Below are positions 46,246-55,958 of a DNA stretch of 64,000 nucleotides, piece by piece; position 1 is the stretch's first letter, and every line of letters begins with the position of its first letter. The notes under the pieces were generated by a model. The model searched no databases. It was not told where the DNA came from and was given only the letters and a program-made list of their open reading frames with translations. This DNA is from PCC-9228 sp964477525 (lineage in GTDB: Bacteria > Cyanobacteriota > Cyanobacteriia > Cyanobacteriales > PCC-9228): NCBI GenBank assembly GCA_964477525.1, contig CAYZHY010000001.1, positions 1 to 64,000 of the forward strand, in the 5' to 3' direction. The translations under genes and the position numbers were made by a program.

Positions 46246-46572
46246 TTCCTTTCTGTATCCGATTCACAATTACAAGGTTGACAGGCTTTCGGCCGAAGCC
46301 GCCAAACTTCAAAGGGCTGTCTTTGAATATCCGATCTTTATATCCTAATAGAGGCTATTTATGAGGGAATTGTTTTCCAGCCCTTTTCCAGATCGAAATC
46401 GGTAGCGACTTCAGCTTCCATATTGCTATTTTTTTGAGCTTATTTTACCGCGTTGGAGGTGCTTGACTCAACGGCAACTTGGCAGTCTTTCAGAAAAAAT
46501 TGGCCCTGAAAGGGTGAAATTTGTGTTTTTCTGGGATTACCCTAGGCAACCATTAAGCAGAAATGCCAAAAC
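46246..46572. other. intergenic region between nusB and ftsY
   Basis: 327 bases. A stretch near 46498-46514 (TTGGCCCTGAAAGGGTGAA) can form a short stem (CCCT/AGGG). It may hold an ftsY promoter on the minus strand. No gene is seen. Confidence 0.4.
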
Positions 46573-47196
46573 TTACTTAGAGGTGGTTGCGGTTTGGTTG
46601 CGCAGGCGATCGCTGAGACGGCGTAAAATGCCATTGATAAAGCGATGTCCATCTTCTTCGCTATAGCGTTTGGATATCTCTACGCATTCGTTGATGGCGA
46701 CCTGTTGGGGAGTCCCCATATAGATCATTTCGGCAGCGGCCATGCGCAGCAAATCCCGGTCGATGCGCGGCAAGCGTCTTAACTGCCAAGAAACCAGAGA
46801 TTGCTGTAGGATCTGGTCTATTTCTTCGCGGTTATGTTTGACGTTGCTCACAATTTCCAAGGCGTAGGAACGTACCTCTTTTTGATTGGCCAGGTGCAAA
46901 AATTCTGGCAGTTCGGTGGCCATACCTATACGGTTGATGGCCGAACGAGCCAGTTCCATGGCTTCGCGAGTGGCATTTTTGCTACTTTCCAAATCGGCGG
47001 CGCGGGTTTCGCTATCTAAAAGGGAGTTTTCGCCGCGTTTGATTTCCAAAGAGGCTGTTTCTAGCAGTTCTTCGCATTCTGAGTTGAGGGTTCGTATGGA
47101 TGCTAGCACCAAATCGTCTAATTCGGGGCTTTCTTTGCCACCAATTTGGCTGAGGCTAAGCAGTGCTAGTTCCCGTGCAATTTGCCGAGCTTTCAT
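46573..47196 (-). CDS. nusB: transcription antitermination factor NusB
   Basis: 207 aa. All-helical NusB fold: N-terminal KARQIARELALLSLSQIGG, and the conserved core LPRIDRDLLRMAAAEMIY, PQQVAINECVEISKRYSEED, FINGILRRL. It joins NusE in the rRNA antitermination complex. It is longer than the E. coli protein (139 aa) because of the helical insert at 30-90, as usual in cyanobacteria. It follows the DUF502 gene by 63 bases on the same strand. Confidence 0.94.
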   Translation of the reverse strand: MKARQIARELALLSLSQIGGKESPELDDLVLASIRTLNSECEELLETASLEIKRGENSLLDSETRAADLESSKNATREAMELARSAINRIGMATELPEFLHLANQKEVRSYALEIVSNVKHNREEIDQILQQSLVSWQLRRLPRIDRDLLRMAAAEMIYMGTPQQVAINECVEISKRYSEEDGHRFINGILRRLSDRLRNQTATTSK

Positions 47197-47259
47197 AGGG
47201 GTTATTGGTTGGAATGTGGTTTGCTAGTTCTGGTTGGCGTTGTTGGCGGTTTCGGAGAC

Positions 47260-47982
47260 TTAGTGGTCGGTTTCCGCAACCGCTTCGTCGCTGTTGTCCA
47301 GCGAATCTAGTTTACGATTTTGATGTTCTTTTGACGAGGGGGCAGGCACATTGTTGGGGCTGACAATTCCTCCAGATAGCAAGATTTTGAAGGCATCTTC
47401 AATTGACATGGAAAGATTGATGACTTCCTGTTCGGGGATGATGGCATACCATCCTGATGTGGGATTGGGAGTGGTCGGGATAAAGACGCTTAACATGCTG
47501 CTGTCTAGATGGGATTTGAGTTCCCCTTTAATACTGCCAGTTACAAAAGCGATCGCCCAAACGCCGCGACGGGGATATTCCACCAAAATAACTCGATGGA
47601 ATTTTTCCCGGGAATCCCGCAATAAGGTTTCGAGAAGCTGTTTGAGGGTTTTGTAGACCGAACCAGCTAGAGGGATTCTTTGAAAAATTCTTTCCCCCAC
47701 ATCTAACAACCAACGCCCAACAATATTACGTGCCATCAAACCAATTAATAAGATCAAAATCAGCGGCACGAAAATTCCCACCAATAAATTCAGCAAACTG
47801 ACCAGAAGCGGATCCAACCCCTCAAAGGGATTGAGCTGCTTGGGAATGCTAGTCAGGGCATCGATGGCCCATCTGGCCATGGTGACGCTAATCCAGATGG
47901 TTGTAGCTAGGGGAACAATCGTGAGAACACCTGCTATGAGGTCGTTCTTGAGATCTTCCTTGAAGCGTTGTAGCACGGCCAA
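47260..47982 (-). CDS. DUF502 membrane protein
   Basis: 240 aa. Two membrane helices (about 13-33 with LIAGVLTIVPLATTIWISV, and 58-85) are followed by the conserved IPLAGSVYKTLKQLLETLL, VEYPRRGVWAIAFVTG and FIPTTPNPTSGW. The family is widespread in bacteria and plants (LCV/COV-like) without an agreed biochemical role. Start: TTG at 47982 behind GGAGAG, or GTG at 47976. It heads the nusB-ftsY group. Confidence 0.85.
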   Translation of the reverse strand: MAVLQRFKEDLKNDLIAGVLTIVPLATTIWISVTMARWAIDALTSIPKQLNPFEGLDPLLVSLLNLLVGIFVPLILILLIGLMARNIVGRWLLDVGERIFQRIPLAGSVYKTLKQLLETLLRDSREKFHRVILVEYPRRGVWAIAFVTGSIKGELKSHLDSSMLSVFIPTTPNPTSGWYAIIPEQEVINLSMSIEDAFKILLSGGIVSPNNVPAPSSKEHQNRKLDSLDNSDEAVAETDH

Positions 47983-48140
47983 CCTACTCTCCTTTCTGTA
48001 TCTATTGACACTCGATGTCCAATTCGAGCTTGGATTGATTGTAAATAAATATTACAGGTTTTTCCGTTTCTATAATTCTATTGTGCCTACTATTGGGAGC
48101 TTTCCACGTATATGTATTGAAAATTACATGGAAGTTTTGT

Positions 48141-48998
48141 TTAAACTTTGCTGGAAGTTTCTGGCTGGGGAACTGTGTTGCCAGTCTGGGCGTGTTTTAA
48201 CTCCCACACTTTCACCACAATTAAAAATTCATAGAACGTTTGCAAAACACACCAGGTAAATCCTGGATAGCCATCGAGAATGCCACCCAAAATGAAATAC
48301 ATATAAAAAAACCGAACCAAGGGTCGCAATGGAGTACGCAAAGAAAGGTCTTTGAGGGCACGACGCCGTTCTACTTCGGTTTGCCCGAAAAATATTTGCT
48401 TCCAGTTTACGGTTCCCTGTTGTAGTTGTTTGAGGGTTTCTTGGGCTTCGTCGGTGGAATAGCGGTTGTGTTTTTCGATCCACCGACTCATGCCTTTGCT
48501 ACAGGTATAGTGTGGGTAGGTACTTTGCAAAAAGCCGGTCGGTCCTTGACATATTTCCCGTTCTGTGTGTCCGTAATCGGTAAAGAAGACTCGATCCGGG
48601 CGCAACAACCGCAATTGATAGCGGGGATACTGGGTAGCATGGCGGATCCATTTGTTCATGAAGATTACCCGTTCGGCAACGTAGTATCCCACGCATTCGT
48701 TTTTTTGGATGGCTTGCTGGCATTCTTGATATAGTTCCGGCGTCATACGTTCGTCGGCTTCTAAAATGTACGCCCAGCTATATTTGGCCGGAATTTCTTG
48801 CAGCATCCAACTACGCTGTTTGCCGTGGCTTTCAAACTTATGTTGCACCAGGCGTACGGGATATTTTTGGGCAATTTCTACGGTGCGATCGCTGCTAAAT
48901 GAATCTACGACAATAATATCGTCGCTGAGCATCGCCGATTCAATACAATCAGCGATATCAATTTCTTCGTTGTACGTGAGAATATAAATGGAGAACAT
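48141..48998 (-). CDS. glycosyltransferase family 2
   Basis: 285 aa. GT-A fold: FSIYILTYNEEIDIADCIES, DDIIVVDSFSSDRTVEIA (nucleotide-sugar site), ILEADERMTPEL with the DxD-like acidic motif, then the KGMSRWIEKHNRYS segment seen in LPS core beta-glucosyltransferases (WaaE/KdtX-like). A C-terminal hydrophobic stretch may touch the membrane. ATG at 48998 with AGGA upstream is preferred to the longer frame starting at 49052. It is followed by a non-coding 158-base stretch. Confidence 0.85.
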   Translation of the reverse strand: MFSIYILTYNEEIDIADCIESAMLSDDIIVVDSFSSDRTVEIAQKYPVRLVQHKFESHGKQRSWMLQEIPAKYSWAYILEADERMTPELYQECQQAIQKNECVGYYVAERVIFMNKWIRHATQYPRYQLRLLRPDRVFFTDYGHTEREICQGPTGFLQSTYPHYTCSKGMSRWIEKHNRYSTDEAQETLKQLQQGTVNWKQIFFGQTEVERRRALKDLSLRTPLRPLVRFFYMYFILGGILDGYPGFTWCVLQTFYEFLIVVKVWELKHAQTGNTVPQPETSSKV

Positions 48999-49058
48999 AA
49001 ATCCTATACGAAGGAAACGAACTTTCTCTGGGTTCCAGCATCCATAAGCCACGTCAAT

Positions 49059-49874
49059 TTATTTAGAATCAGCTGTACGTGGTGCAGCACCCGGAGCGCT
49101 TTTGACGCTTCTCAAACCCAGCCAACCTACCATAATGTAGGCGATCGCCAGCAACAGGCAACTAAAACCAATCCGAATGGAATTTTTCAAAGCTTCCGTA
49201 TTCCTTTCTTCTTTCATTTCCTCTTTGCGTTCGCGAATTTGGGTTAAGTTGCGATTTCGGAAATTGCTGGCTTGTTCTTGCAAAAATTCATCTAAAGCAT
49301 TGGGGTTATTTTTAAATTCCTGCAATCGCTGGGCTCGCTCTTCAGATACATTCTCTAGCGCTTGCTGAAAGTTTTCTTCGCTTTGCAATATACTTTCAAT
49401 TTGTTGCCTGATTTGATTTTGTTGCTGTTCCAGTCGCTGGGAAAACTCCTCGCTTCCCATTTGTTCTTCAGCTTGTTGGGCTTGTTGTTCGATTCGCTCG
49501 ATCGCTCGCTTGTTTTGAATGCGAACGTCATTCAAAAACATTGGGACATATAATAAATAGACCAACCCCAATAAACTTGAAAATATCAGTGCCCAAGTAC
49601 GCAAATCTTGATATGTTCGGACGGATTTGCTTTTTCCTATATAGGAATCAGCTACCCAAAAACCGGTTAGAAGCAGGGCAATCCCAATCATGGGAATGAT
49701 GCCTCGTTCCACCATTTGGGTGATGACATTAATTCTCCATTCTCGCTCTAGAAATTGGTAAGGAATTGGTAAAACGAAAAAATCTACAATGGCCGATAAG
49801 ATTAGTAGAATCCCAGTTAGCTTAAGAGTGCGGGCAGCAATGGGAGCAAATTGGCGACTGTCTATAACGCTCAT
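49059..49874 (-). CDS. HpsJ-like membrane protein with coiled coil
   Basis: 271 aa. Three membrane helices occupy the first 115 residues (LTGILLILSAIVDFFVLPIP, IPMIGIALLLTGFWV, WALIFSSLLGLVYLLYVPMF), a Gln/Glu-rich coiled coil spans about 120-235, and a fourth helix (FSCLLLAIAYIMVGWLGL) ends the protein. The layout matches HpsJ of filamentous cyanobacteria, part of hormogonium polysaccharide genes. The adjacent downstream GT2 gene agrees with a polysaccharide role, but the assignment rests on layout. Confidence 0.6.
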   Translation of the reverse strand: MSVIDSRQFAPIAARTLKLTGILLILSAIVDFFVLPIPYQFLEREWRINVITQMVERGIIPMIGIALLLTGFWVADSYIGKSKSVRTYQDLRTWALIFSSLLGLVYLLYVPMFLNDVRIQNKRAIERIEQQAQQAEEQMGSEEFSQRLEQQQNQIRQQIESILQSEENFQQALENVSEERAQRLQEFKNNPNALDEFLQEQASNFRNRNLTQIRERKEEMKEERNTEALKNSIRIGFSCLLLAIAYIMVGWLGLRSVKSAPGAAPRTADSK

Positions 49875-50603
49875 GGCTAGTTTCCTTGAAAAACAAAAAT
49901 TTTAAAATAACAAGAATCAGTTATCAAAAATAACAGGGAATTCCTGCTATCAATTACAAAATACGGAATCTCTATAGCAATTTCAGATCGAACGCACACG
50001 GTGGAACCATGTAGGGGATAAAGGATTTCCCCTAACCTGTCGAAGGGGGGTCGCCCTAACCTTGTGAATGTTTTTCGGCAAGAGTAAACCGCAATTTCCC
50101 CCTAGCTGCAGCTCCATGTTTGCGTTTGGCTTGAAAGTAACAGACACTTGTTGGTGGTGACCACAAACGAGAGAAAGACGATCTCAGGCATACATATATA
50201 TAAAGTTTCCCGAAATGTCCATCAAGTTTCGCTTGCTGATTTTAGCACCCTGTTGTTGGTTTTGACGATAGTTACTTGTGCTACTACCAGAGGCTTGGCT
50301 AACGATCCTACTCCCAAGATGGTGAGTGGAAAAGCAAATTAGCCGATTCAGGCACAAGTACCTTGATATATGGATTTTGGCGGTTGTTTTCTCAGACCGA
50401 AACCTTACGTATTTTCCCGGTAACAGCTTGTTAAGAGAATAATCGCCTACAATTGAAAAACAACCATATAACAGCTATCTTGTATAGCTAAAATTGAGGG
50501 AAGCAGCATTTTTTTATAAAATTTTTACAATTAAAGGACAAGTATTTGCAGTTTTTCGATCGTTTTAGGGAATTTTTGGGCCAATTTGGTCTTCAATCGG
50601 GAT
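49875..50603. other. divergent intergenic region upstream of the MscS gene
   Basis: 729 bases. It includes a C/G-rich stretch near 50020-50060 with two CCCTAACCT-type copies. A short frame at 50148-50342 ending in a possible secreted tail (GLANDPTPKMVSGKAN) begins with TTG and is not convincing. No RNA gene recognised. Confidence 0.45.
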
Positions 50604-51497
50604 ATGTTTATGGAAGCGTTACTCCACCAAATTCAATCTAGCTTTTTAAAGTTGTTGGGAACCCTCATTCAGTATCTACCGGCTATTTTCGTGGCAACTA
50701 TTATTGTATTTTTAACGCGCTACATAGCGCAATTTGCTGGTAAAGTAGTTAAAAAAACTGCAGAACATACCCTTCGCAATAATTCCCTGCAAGTGTTTGC
50801 TCTACAGGTGACCCATATTGCTACCTGGGGAACGGGTTTGCTGTTGGCTAGCGTGTTTCTGTTTCCCGATTTGCGTTTGGGAGATTTGGTCGGCTTGTTA
50901 GGCTTGAGTTCGGTAGCTTTTGGGTTTGCCTTTCAAGATATCTTTAAAAATTTTTTGGCGGGAATTTTTCTTTTGTTACAGGAACCGTTTCGGATTGGCG
51001 ATCGCATTGCTGTTGCTGATTACGAAGGTTCTGTCGTTGAAGTGGCGCTGCGTTCTACACAGATTCAAACCTACGCTGGGGAAATCGTGGTCATGCCCAA
51101 CTCTATTTTACTGACCAATCCAGTACGTGTTTTAACTGCTTTGCCCAACCGATGTACCGATTTGGCGATTGGTGTGGATAATAGCTTGCCTTTTGCTACT
51201 ACCAAAGAAAAATTGTTAAATGCCATCGCGGAAGTTGAGGGAGTTTTGAACGATCCGCAACCAGAAATCGATGTCACCAGCTTTAGTAGCAGTTTTTTGG
51301 ATTTGACGATCCGATACTGGACTTTTCCGGAAATAGCCGAAGTACGACGCACTCAAACCCAAGCCATTTTAGCCATCAAACAAGCCTGCGATCGTGCCAA
51401 TTTAACCATTGAATCCCCCATTCGGATTGTTTCCTCAAGCGCTCGGCAATCATCGAATCATTTTGTTGCCTCAAACAACACGGTAGAAATTGGTTGA
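50604..51497 (+). CDS. small-conductance mechanosensitive channel (MscS family)
   Basis: 297 aa. An N-terminal helix (IQYLPAIFVATIIVFLTRYI) and a second near 65-90 precede the pore helix and beta domain: GLLGLSSVAFGFAFQDIFKNFLAG is the TM3 signature, then EPFRIGDRI and MPNSILLTNPV. It opens under membrane tension to release solutes in hypo-osmotic shock. ATG at 50604 is chosen; a TTG at 50586 is in frame. Confidence 0.9.
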   Translation: MFMEALLHQIQSSFLKLLGTLIQYLPAIFVATIIVFLTRYIAQFAGKVVKKTAEHTLRNNSLQVFALQVTHIATWGTGLLLASVFLFPDLRLGDLVGLLGLSSVAFGFAFQDIFKNFLAGIFLLLQEPFRIGDRIAVADYEGSVVEVALRSTQIQTYAGEIVVMPNSILLTNPVRVLTALPNRCTDLAIGVDNSLPFATTKEKLLNAIAEVEGVLNDPQPEIDVTSFSSSFLDLTIRYWTFPEIAEVRRTQTQAILAIKQACDRANLTIESPIRIVSSSARQSSNHFVASNNTVEIG

Positions 51498-51689
51498 GCG
51501 CTTTCCACTTCCCATATTTCGATGAGAGCGCTTTTCTAGAACTGGTAGAAATGTTCGGCTTTTTGCTTTTTGAGGCTAGGTCGTAGCGCTTTCTTATAAA
51601 ATGATTTTATGTATTGGCTGCAATACGGTTTTAAAAAAATATAGATTCTCTGAGAGCTGGTGCTTCGTGGCTCCCCATTTCCCCATTTC

Positions 51690-51911
51690 TCAAGCAACTT
51701 GCGAGTGGGAATCGTTGGTTACTTGAATCCAGCCGCGATTGACAGCACGTAATACCCGATTGATGGCTCGCATTTCTTCTTCGCTGAGAGATTCTTCTAG
51801 CAGAGCGGCCATTAATCCGTAGCGGTCGGCAGTAGTTAGGCAACCGTTGCGGCTGGCAGAGACCAGAATTTCGGAAATAGCACCGGGGAGGGGTTGAACT
51901 TGGGGAAGCAT
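51690..51911 (-). CDS. small conserved cyanobacterial protein
   Basis: 73 aa. MLPQVQPLPGAISEILVSAS, then LTTADRYGLMAALLEESLSEEEMRAINRVLRAV. I recall similar 70-aa proteins in many cyanobacteria, with no assigned function. Helical, soluble, no cofactors evident. It stands alone. Confidence 0.65.
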   Translation of the reverse strand: MLPQVQPLPGAISEILVSASRNGCLTTADRYGLMAALLEESLSEEEMRAINRVLRAVNRGWIQVTNDSHSQVA

Positions 51912-52116
51912 GGCTGTAGGGAAGTAAAAAACGCTACAGTTCTACTATCCCCAATTTTTTCTAGTTTACGTGCGATCGCTTAACAGGTTACCCTGTGATT
52001 TCGATCGCTATATGTTCAAGGGGGATCGCCCCTTAGATCGTTCTCTCGTTTTTCCCAGAACCAAGGGAACCAGCCGCAAATCCATGCCAATGGGGAACAG
52101 CCAAAAAATGGGAAAC

Positions 52117-52317
52117 TTAGGCAGGAGAAGGCGTATAACCAGCGTTGGCGATCGCATTTTGCACTTGGCTGTCTGGCTGTTGGGTTTCTACTTGGACCAA
52201 TTTACTTTCTGGATTGGCGTTGACCTTGGCTGTTGCGTCAATCGTTTGAATGGCTTTGGTAATATTTTCCGCGCAGGCAGAGCAAGCCATATCCGATACT
52301 TTATAGGTAACACTCAT
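52117..52317 (-). CDS. heavy-metal-associated (HMA) domain protein, copper-chaperone-like
   Basis: 66 aa. A single ferredoxin-like HMA domain with the metal motif MACSAC (Cys12, Cys15), as in Atx1/CopZ, which carry Cu(I) to P-type ATPases. No CopA-type ATPase lies nearby. The start is ATG at 52317. Confidence 0.88.
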   Translation of the reverse strand: MSVTYKVSDMACSACAENITKAIQTIDATAKVNANPESKLVQVETQQPDSQVQNAIANAGYTPSPA

Positions 52318-52415
52318 AACATAACCTCCTGGTAATAACAGCAGTGTCTGGCAAATTGAAGTTTTGAGAAACAGCAGCGTCGCCTCGCTCCATCGGTACG
52401 CTGAAGTCTCTATTT

Positions 52416-53945
52416 CTAGGCTACAAGATCGGCTTTGTGAATTGCTAGTTTCTTGGCTTGCAAACGCAGCATGTAGCCGTCTAAATCTTTAACGACGCTG
52501 TTACTAAGCATGTAAGCACCGATTAAATTGGGGAACGACATTACATACAGGATGCCATCGCTGAGCTGCAAAACCGAACTGGAGTTGACAATGGCACCGG
52601 TAAATACGCCAAAAACGAATAAAATGCGATAAACCACCAAACTGCGATCGCCAAACAAATAACTCCAACTGCGTTCTCCGTAGTATCCCCAAGAAATCAT
52701 GGTGGAGAAAGCAAATATCAATACCGCGAACGCCAGTACATTGGGAAACCAATCAATTGCTGCACCAAAGGCAGCCGTTGTTAGTTGGGCACCACCAATG
52801 CCTAAATCATCGGTAGTTTGATGAACGCCAGTGGTGAGAATCACCAATGCTGTCAAGTTACAAATAATGACCGTATCGATAAAAGGTTCTAACAAGGCGA
52901 CCATGCCTTCGCGGATGGGTTCTTTGGTCCTGGCAGCGGAATGTGCAATGGCCGCCGAACCAATCCCCGCTTCGTTAGAAAAAGCGGAACGGCGCAATCC
53001 CTGTACCAGCGACCCCACCAAGCCACCACCAGCTGCATCTAGGGAAAAGGCATCGGTGAGGATGGTGGTAGCAGCTTGGGGAATTTCCTGGAAGTTGAGC
53101 AGCAAGACCCACAAAGCCGCTAATATATAAACGCCGCACATGGCCGGCACCAACGTGCCAGCTACCCGACCAATGCGTTGGATACCACCTAAGATGACCA
53201 ACGCCACCAGCAACGCTAAAATGCCACCATACATCCATCCCGGTAGTTGGGGAACGACGCTGGTAATGGCACTGTAGGATTGGTTGGCTTGGAACATGCT
53301 GGCACTTCCCAATGCTGCTGCGATCGCAAATAGGGAAAAGATGACTGCTAAGGCTTTCCCCAATTTGGCTTGACCGAGTTCCGCCAAACCACGATCTAGG
53401 TAGTACATAGGACCGCCAGCGACAGTCCCATCGGGTTTAATGGTGCGGTATTTCTGCGCTAGGGTGCATTCCACAAATTTGCTGCTCATCCCTAGCAAGC
53501 CGGCTACGGTCATCCAAAAGACCGCTCCTGGACCTCCTAAGGTAATGGCGATCGCCACGCCAGCAATATTTCCCAATCCTACCGTTGCGGATAAGGCTGT
53601 TGCCAAGGCCTGGAAGTGAGAAACTTCCCCTTCTTCTTCGGGGTCGTCGTATTTTCCCCGTACAATGTCGATGGCGTGGCGAAATGCGCGTACGTTGACG
53701 AAATTGGTACGCAGGGTAAAAAAGATGGCACCGCCAATCAACCACAAAACGACAATGGGAACATCGCCGATGCTAAAAAATATGGTTTGGAAAAATAGCA
53801 ATACGAAGTAGGAAAATATAGCATCTGTTTCCCGAATGAAGTATTCGGCCATGCCTGGATTGGTGGCCAAAAAGGCAATGGGAAGCCCTAAAAACAAGAA
53901 GATATAGATAAAATTCCTTCTCAAAACGATTTGGGGATCCTCCAA
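52416..53945 (-). CDS. sodium:alanine symporter (AGCS family)
   Basis: 509 aa with about 11 hydrophobic segments. Family signatures include FRHAIDIVRGKYDD, SHFQALATALSATVGLGNIAGVAIAI, GPGAVFWM, GLRRSAFSNEAGIGSAAIAHS and EPIREGMVALLEPFIDT. It takes up alanine or glycine with Na+. The long frame begins with TTG at 53945; the first ATG is at 53852 (residue 32). The extra N-terminus is hydrophobic (NFIYIFLFLGLPIAFLA) and may be real. The start remains open. Confidence 0.88.
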   Translation of the reverse strand: MEDPQIVLRRNFIYIFLFLGLPIAFLATNPGMAEYFIRETDAIFSYFVLLFFQTIFFSIGDVPIVVLWLIGGAIFFTLRTNFVNVRAFRHAIDIVRGKYDDPEEEGEVSHFQALATALSATVGLGNIAGVAIAITLGGPGAVFWMTVAGLLGMSSKFVECTLAQKYRTIKPDGTVAGGPMYYLDRGLAELGQAKLGKALAVIFSLFAIAAALGSASMFQANQSYSAITSVVPQLPGWMYGGILALLVALVILGGIQRIGRVAGTLVPAMCGVYILAALWVLLLNFQEIPQAATTILTDAFSLDAAGGGLVGSLVQGLRRSAFSNEAGIGSAAIAHSAARTKEPIREGMVALLEPFIDTVIICNLTALVILTTGVHQTTDDLGIGGAQLTTAAFGAAIDWFPNVLAFAVLIFAFSTMISWGYYGERSWSYLFGDRSLVVYRILFVFGVFTGAIVNSSSVLQLSDGILYVMSFPNLIGAYMLSNSVVKDLDGYMLRLQAKKLAIHKADLVA

Positions 53946-54060
53946 TTCAATGTACGTTATTTACAAAAATACATATAAATGCCTGTTTACAATGTTCTAC
54001 AATAACAGTTTTTAGGATCTTGGCGACCAAACAGGTGTGGTAAGGGTCTAAAAAACTACC

Positions 54061-54510
54061 ATGAGCGTTACCGATCGGCAGATGGTTTTATTTTCGCAAA
54101 ATCGAGTTTTGGTCCCGTTTGACTTTTCCCAAGAGTCCACAGAGGCTTTGGAAAAAACGTTGGCGTTTGTTGAACAGCCCCAAAATTTGTACGTTATCCA
54201 TGTTTTGCCTCAACTCAATGTGGGAGAACCGGGGATTATGTATCGAACGACCAACGATCGCATCCGCAAAGACCATGTGGAAAAGGTTTTTTGGGAACAA
54301 TTTAGCGATCGCTGCTATCAAGGTGTTCATTTGCATGTGGCGGTTGGCGATCCCAGTGCCGCTATTGTCGATTATTCCCAAGAGCAAAACATTGAGTTGA
54401 TTGTTATTCCTTCTCACGGTCGCACGGGACTACAACGTTTCCTGTTGGGCTCAGTAGCTGAACGGGTGATTCGATTTGCTCGCTGTCCGGTTTTGGTTTT
54501 ACGGAAATAA
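54061..54510 (+). CDS. universal stress protein (UspA)
   Basis: 149 aa. VLVPFDFSQESTEAL at the N-terminus and the ATP-binding signature SHGRTGLQRFLLGSVAERVIR near the end, followed by CPVLVL. This is the ATP-binding type. It is probably induced by stress; exact role unknown. Confidence 0.88.
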   Translation: MSVTDRQMVLFSQNRVLVPFDFSQESTEALEKTLAFVEQPQNLYVIHVLPQLNVGEPGIMYRTTNDRIRKDHVEKVFWEQFSDRCYQGVHLHVAVGDPSAAIVDYSQEQNIELIVIPSHGRTGLQRFLLGSVAERVIRFARCPVLVLRK

Positions 54511-54748
54511 TCGGTAAACTCAAATAGTGGGATTTACGAGTTAGAAATCATGGGAGATCGTAAAGGGGACATAGGGTCAAGGAATTCGCCATCAAGAAGG
54601 GAAGGTTCTTTGCAGATTTGCAGACACCTTACCCCAACATCTAAGCTGTAATAAAATTTTTATTTATGATTACAACATACAAAAAATCGCAAAAACAGTC
54701 AAACGGCCGTGCTTTCAAACAGGGGAAATCAAATCCCCCGTTTCCCAG
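54511..54748. other. convergent gap with a motif reminiscent of the candidate small RNAs
   Basis: Contains GGAAGGTTCTTTG (about 54600) and CAACATCTAAGCTG (about 54637-54650), which loosely match the AAAGTTCTTT and AAACATCTAAGCAG parts of the candidate small-RNA module. No consensus promoter is visible, so this may be a decayed copy or chance. Confidence 0.25.
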
Positions 54749-55462
54749 TTATTGGTCCTGTTGCCAGGCTGGATGCGTTAAAATTTCTTTCAAAACGCGA
54801 ACGCCTCGTAGTTGATTGGATAAGGGTAAATGTCCTTTAGGGGCACTTAAATCCCATGTAAACTCATTGGGGTAACGAGTCCACTTATTTCCATTTTTCC
54901 AATCAATTTTTTTCCATAATTTTTCCCAATCTTTTCCCACGGAGAGCCACAGTTCTCTTTGCACCGAGTACCCAAATTTCCCCTCGGAATACACCTGCCA
55001 GAGCGTATTGATGGTGCGCAAATCGGTTACGGGAAGGCGAGCTGCTTCGGTAAAATACAGCCATTTCCTTTTTGCTGCCATTTCTCCACCGAGTTCGCAG
55101 AGTTTTTGTGCTGTTTCGCGATCGGCTTTTAGGAAATCTTCGCGGGTCAGTTGCTCCTGTAGCTGTTGGTAATCCATTTCCCGGTCGGATTGGAGGGTGA
55201 CCACACCGTAGGGAAGAGTATTTTGTACGAAATCTTGAGCTTGGGGATGGTCTTGTTGGACCAGTAGCTGGTAAGCTTTCCCCATGGCAATGGTGGCTGG
55301 TTGGTTTTGACGGGCTTGGAGAAAGTTAATAATGGTTTGTATGCCCGCTTCGCCACCTTCTGCTAGTTGTTGTAGCAGCTGTACCTGCTTGCTTTGAGGG
55401 GCATCTGGTAGTTTTTGGGCGATCGCTTGGATTTCGGATGCAGCAATGGTGGAATCACTCAT
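54749..55462 (-). CDS. GUN4-domain protein
   Basis: 237 aa. A helical N-terminal domain of about 80 residues precedes the GUN4 domain (ETAQKLCELGGE, RTINTLWQVYSEGKFGYSVQ, WEKLWKKIDW, FTWDLSAPKGHLPLSNQLRG). GUN4 binds protoporphyrin and activates Mg-chelatase; this two-domain layout matches the Synechocystis protein, which suggests genuine Gun4. It overlaps the upstream nucleotidyltransferase gene by eight bases. Confidence 0.85.
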   Translation of the reverse strand: MSDSTIAASEIQAIAQKLPDAPQSKQVQLLQQLAEGGEAGIQTIINFLQARQNQPATIAMGKAYQLLVQQDHPQAQDFVQNTLPYGVVTLQSDREMDYQQLQEQLTREDFLKADRETAQKLCELGGEMAAKRKWLYFTEAARLPVTDLRTINTLWQVYSEGKFGYSVQRELWLSVGKDWEKLWKKIDWKNGNKWTRYPNEFTWDLSAPKGHLPLSNQLRGVRVLKEILTHPAWQQDQ

Positions 55463-55958
55463 AAAGTTCTACAAAGTTGAGGATACGATTAACGATCGTA
55501 GTAGTTGATGTGGAAATTTCAATGGGAATTAGGGCAATTCTACCGCCATAAGCCTGTACGGATGCTGTCTCTGGCAAAGTTTCTACATCGTAATCTCCTC
55601 CTTTGACGTAAATATCCGGCTGTAGTTGGCAAATGAGGTCCTTAGCCGTGGTTTCTTCAAAGATTACCACCGCATCCACCGGTTTGAGAGCGGCTACGAG
55701 TTCGGCGCGTTGGTTTTGTGGGATAATTGGTCTGGGTGGTTGTTTGGTTTTTTGTGGTTTAATAGCTTGTACCGAGCGATCGCTGTTTACGCCCACAATC
55801 AAGGTCTGTCCCAATGCTTTTGCTGTTTGTAGGTAACGTAAATGACCAACGTGAAGCAGATCGAAACAACCGTTGGTAAAGACGCAAGGTCGCCAGCAGT
55901 GGGAACGATCTGCGATCGCTGCTTGTAAAGTGGCTACGTCATACACCAAATGGTTCAT
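55455..55958 (-). CDS. HldE C-terminal-type nucleotidyltransferase (heptose 1-phosphate)
   Basis: 167 aa. The cytidylyltransferase signature FTNGCFDLLHVGHLRYL contains HVGH, followed by VGVNSDRSVQAIKP, DAVVIFEETT and KGGDY. It matches RfaE domain II, which adenylylates D-glycero-D-manno-heptose 1-phosphate to ADP-heptose. The kinase half is absent. It begins in an ATGA overlap with the response-regulator gene and overlaps the GUN4 gene. The heptosyltransferase at 40626 is a possible user of the product. Confidence 0.83.
   Translation of the reverse strand: MNHLVYDVATLQAAIADRSHCWRPCVFTNGCFDLLHVGHLRYLQTAKALGQTLIVGVNSDRSVQAIKPQKTKQPPRPIIPQNQRAELVAALKPVDAVVIFEETTAKDLICQLQPDIYVKGGDYDVETLPETASVQAYGGRIALIPIEISTSTTTIVNRILNFVELYE

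Noticed and set aside
50148..50342. Small exported peptide gene upstream of the MscS gene
   Set aside because: TTG start without a ribosome site, weak signal-like stretch and no recognised family.
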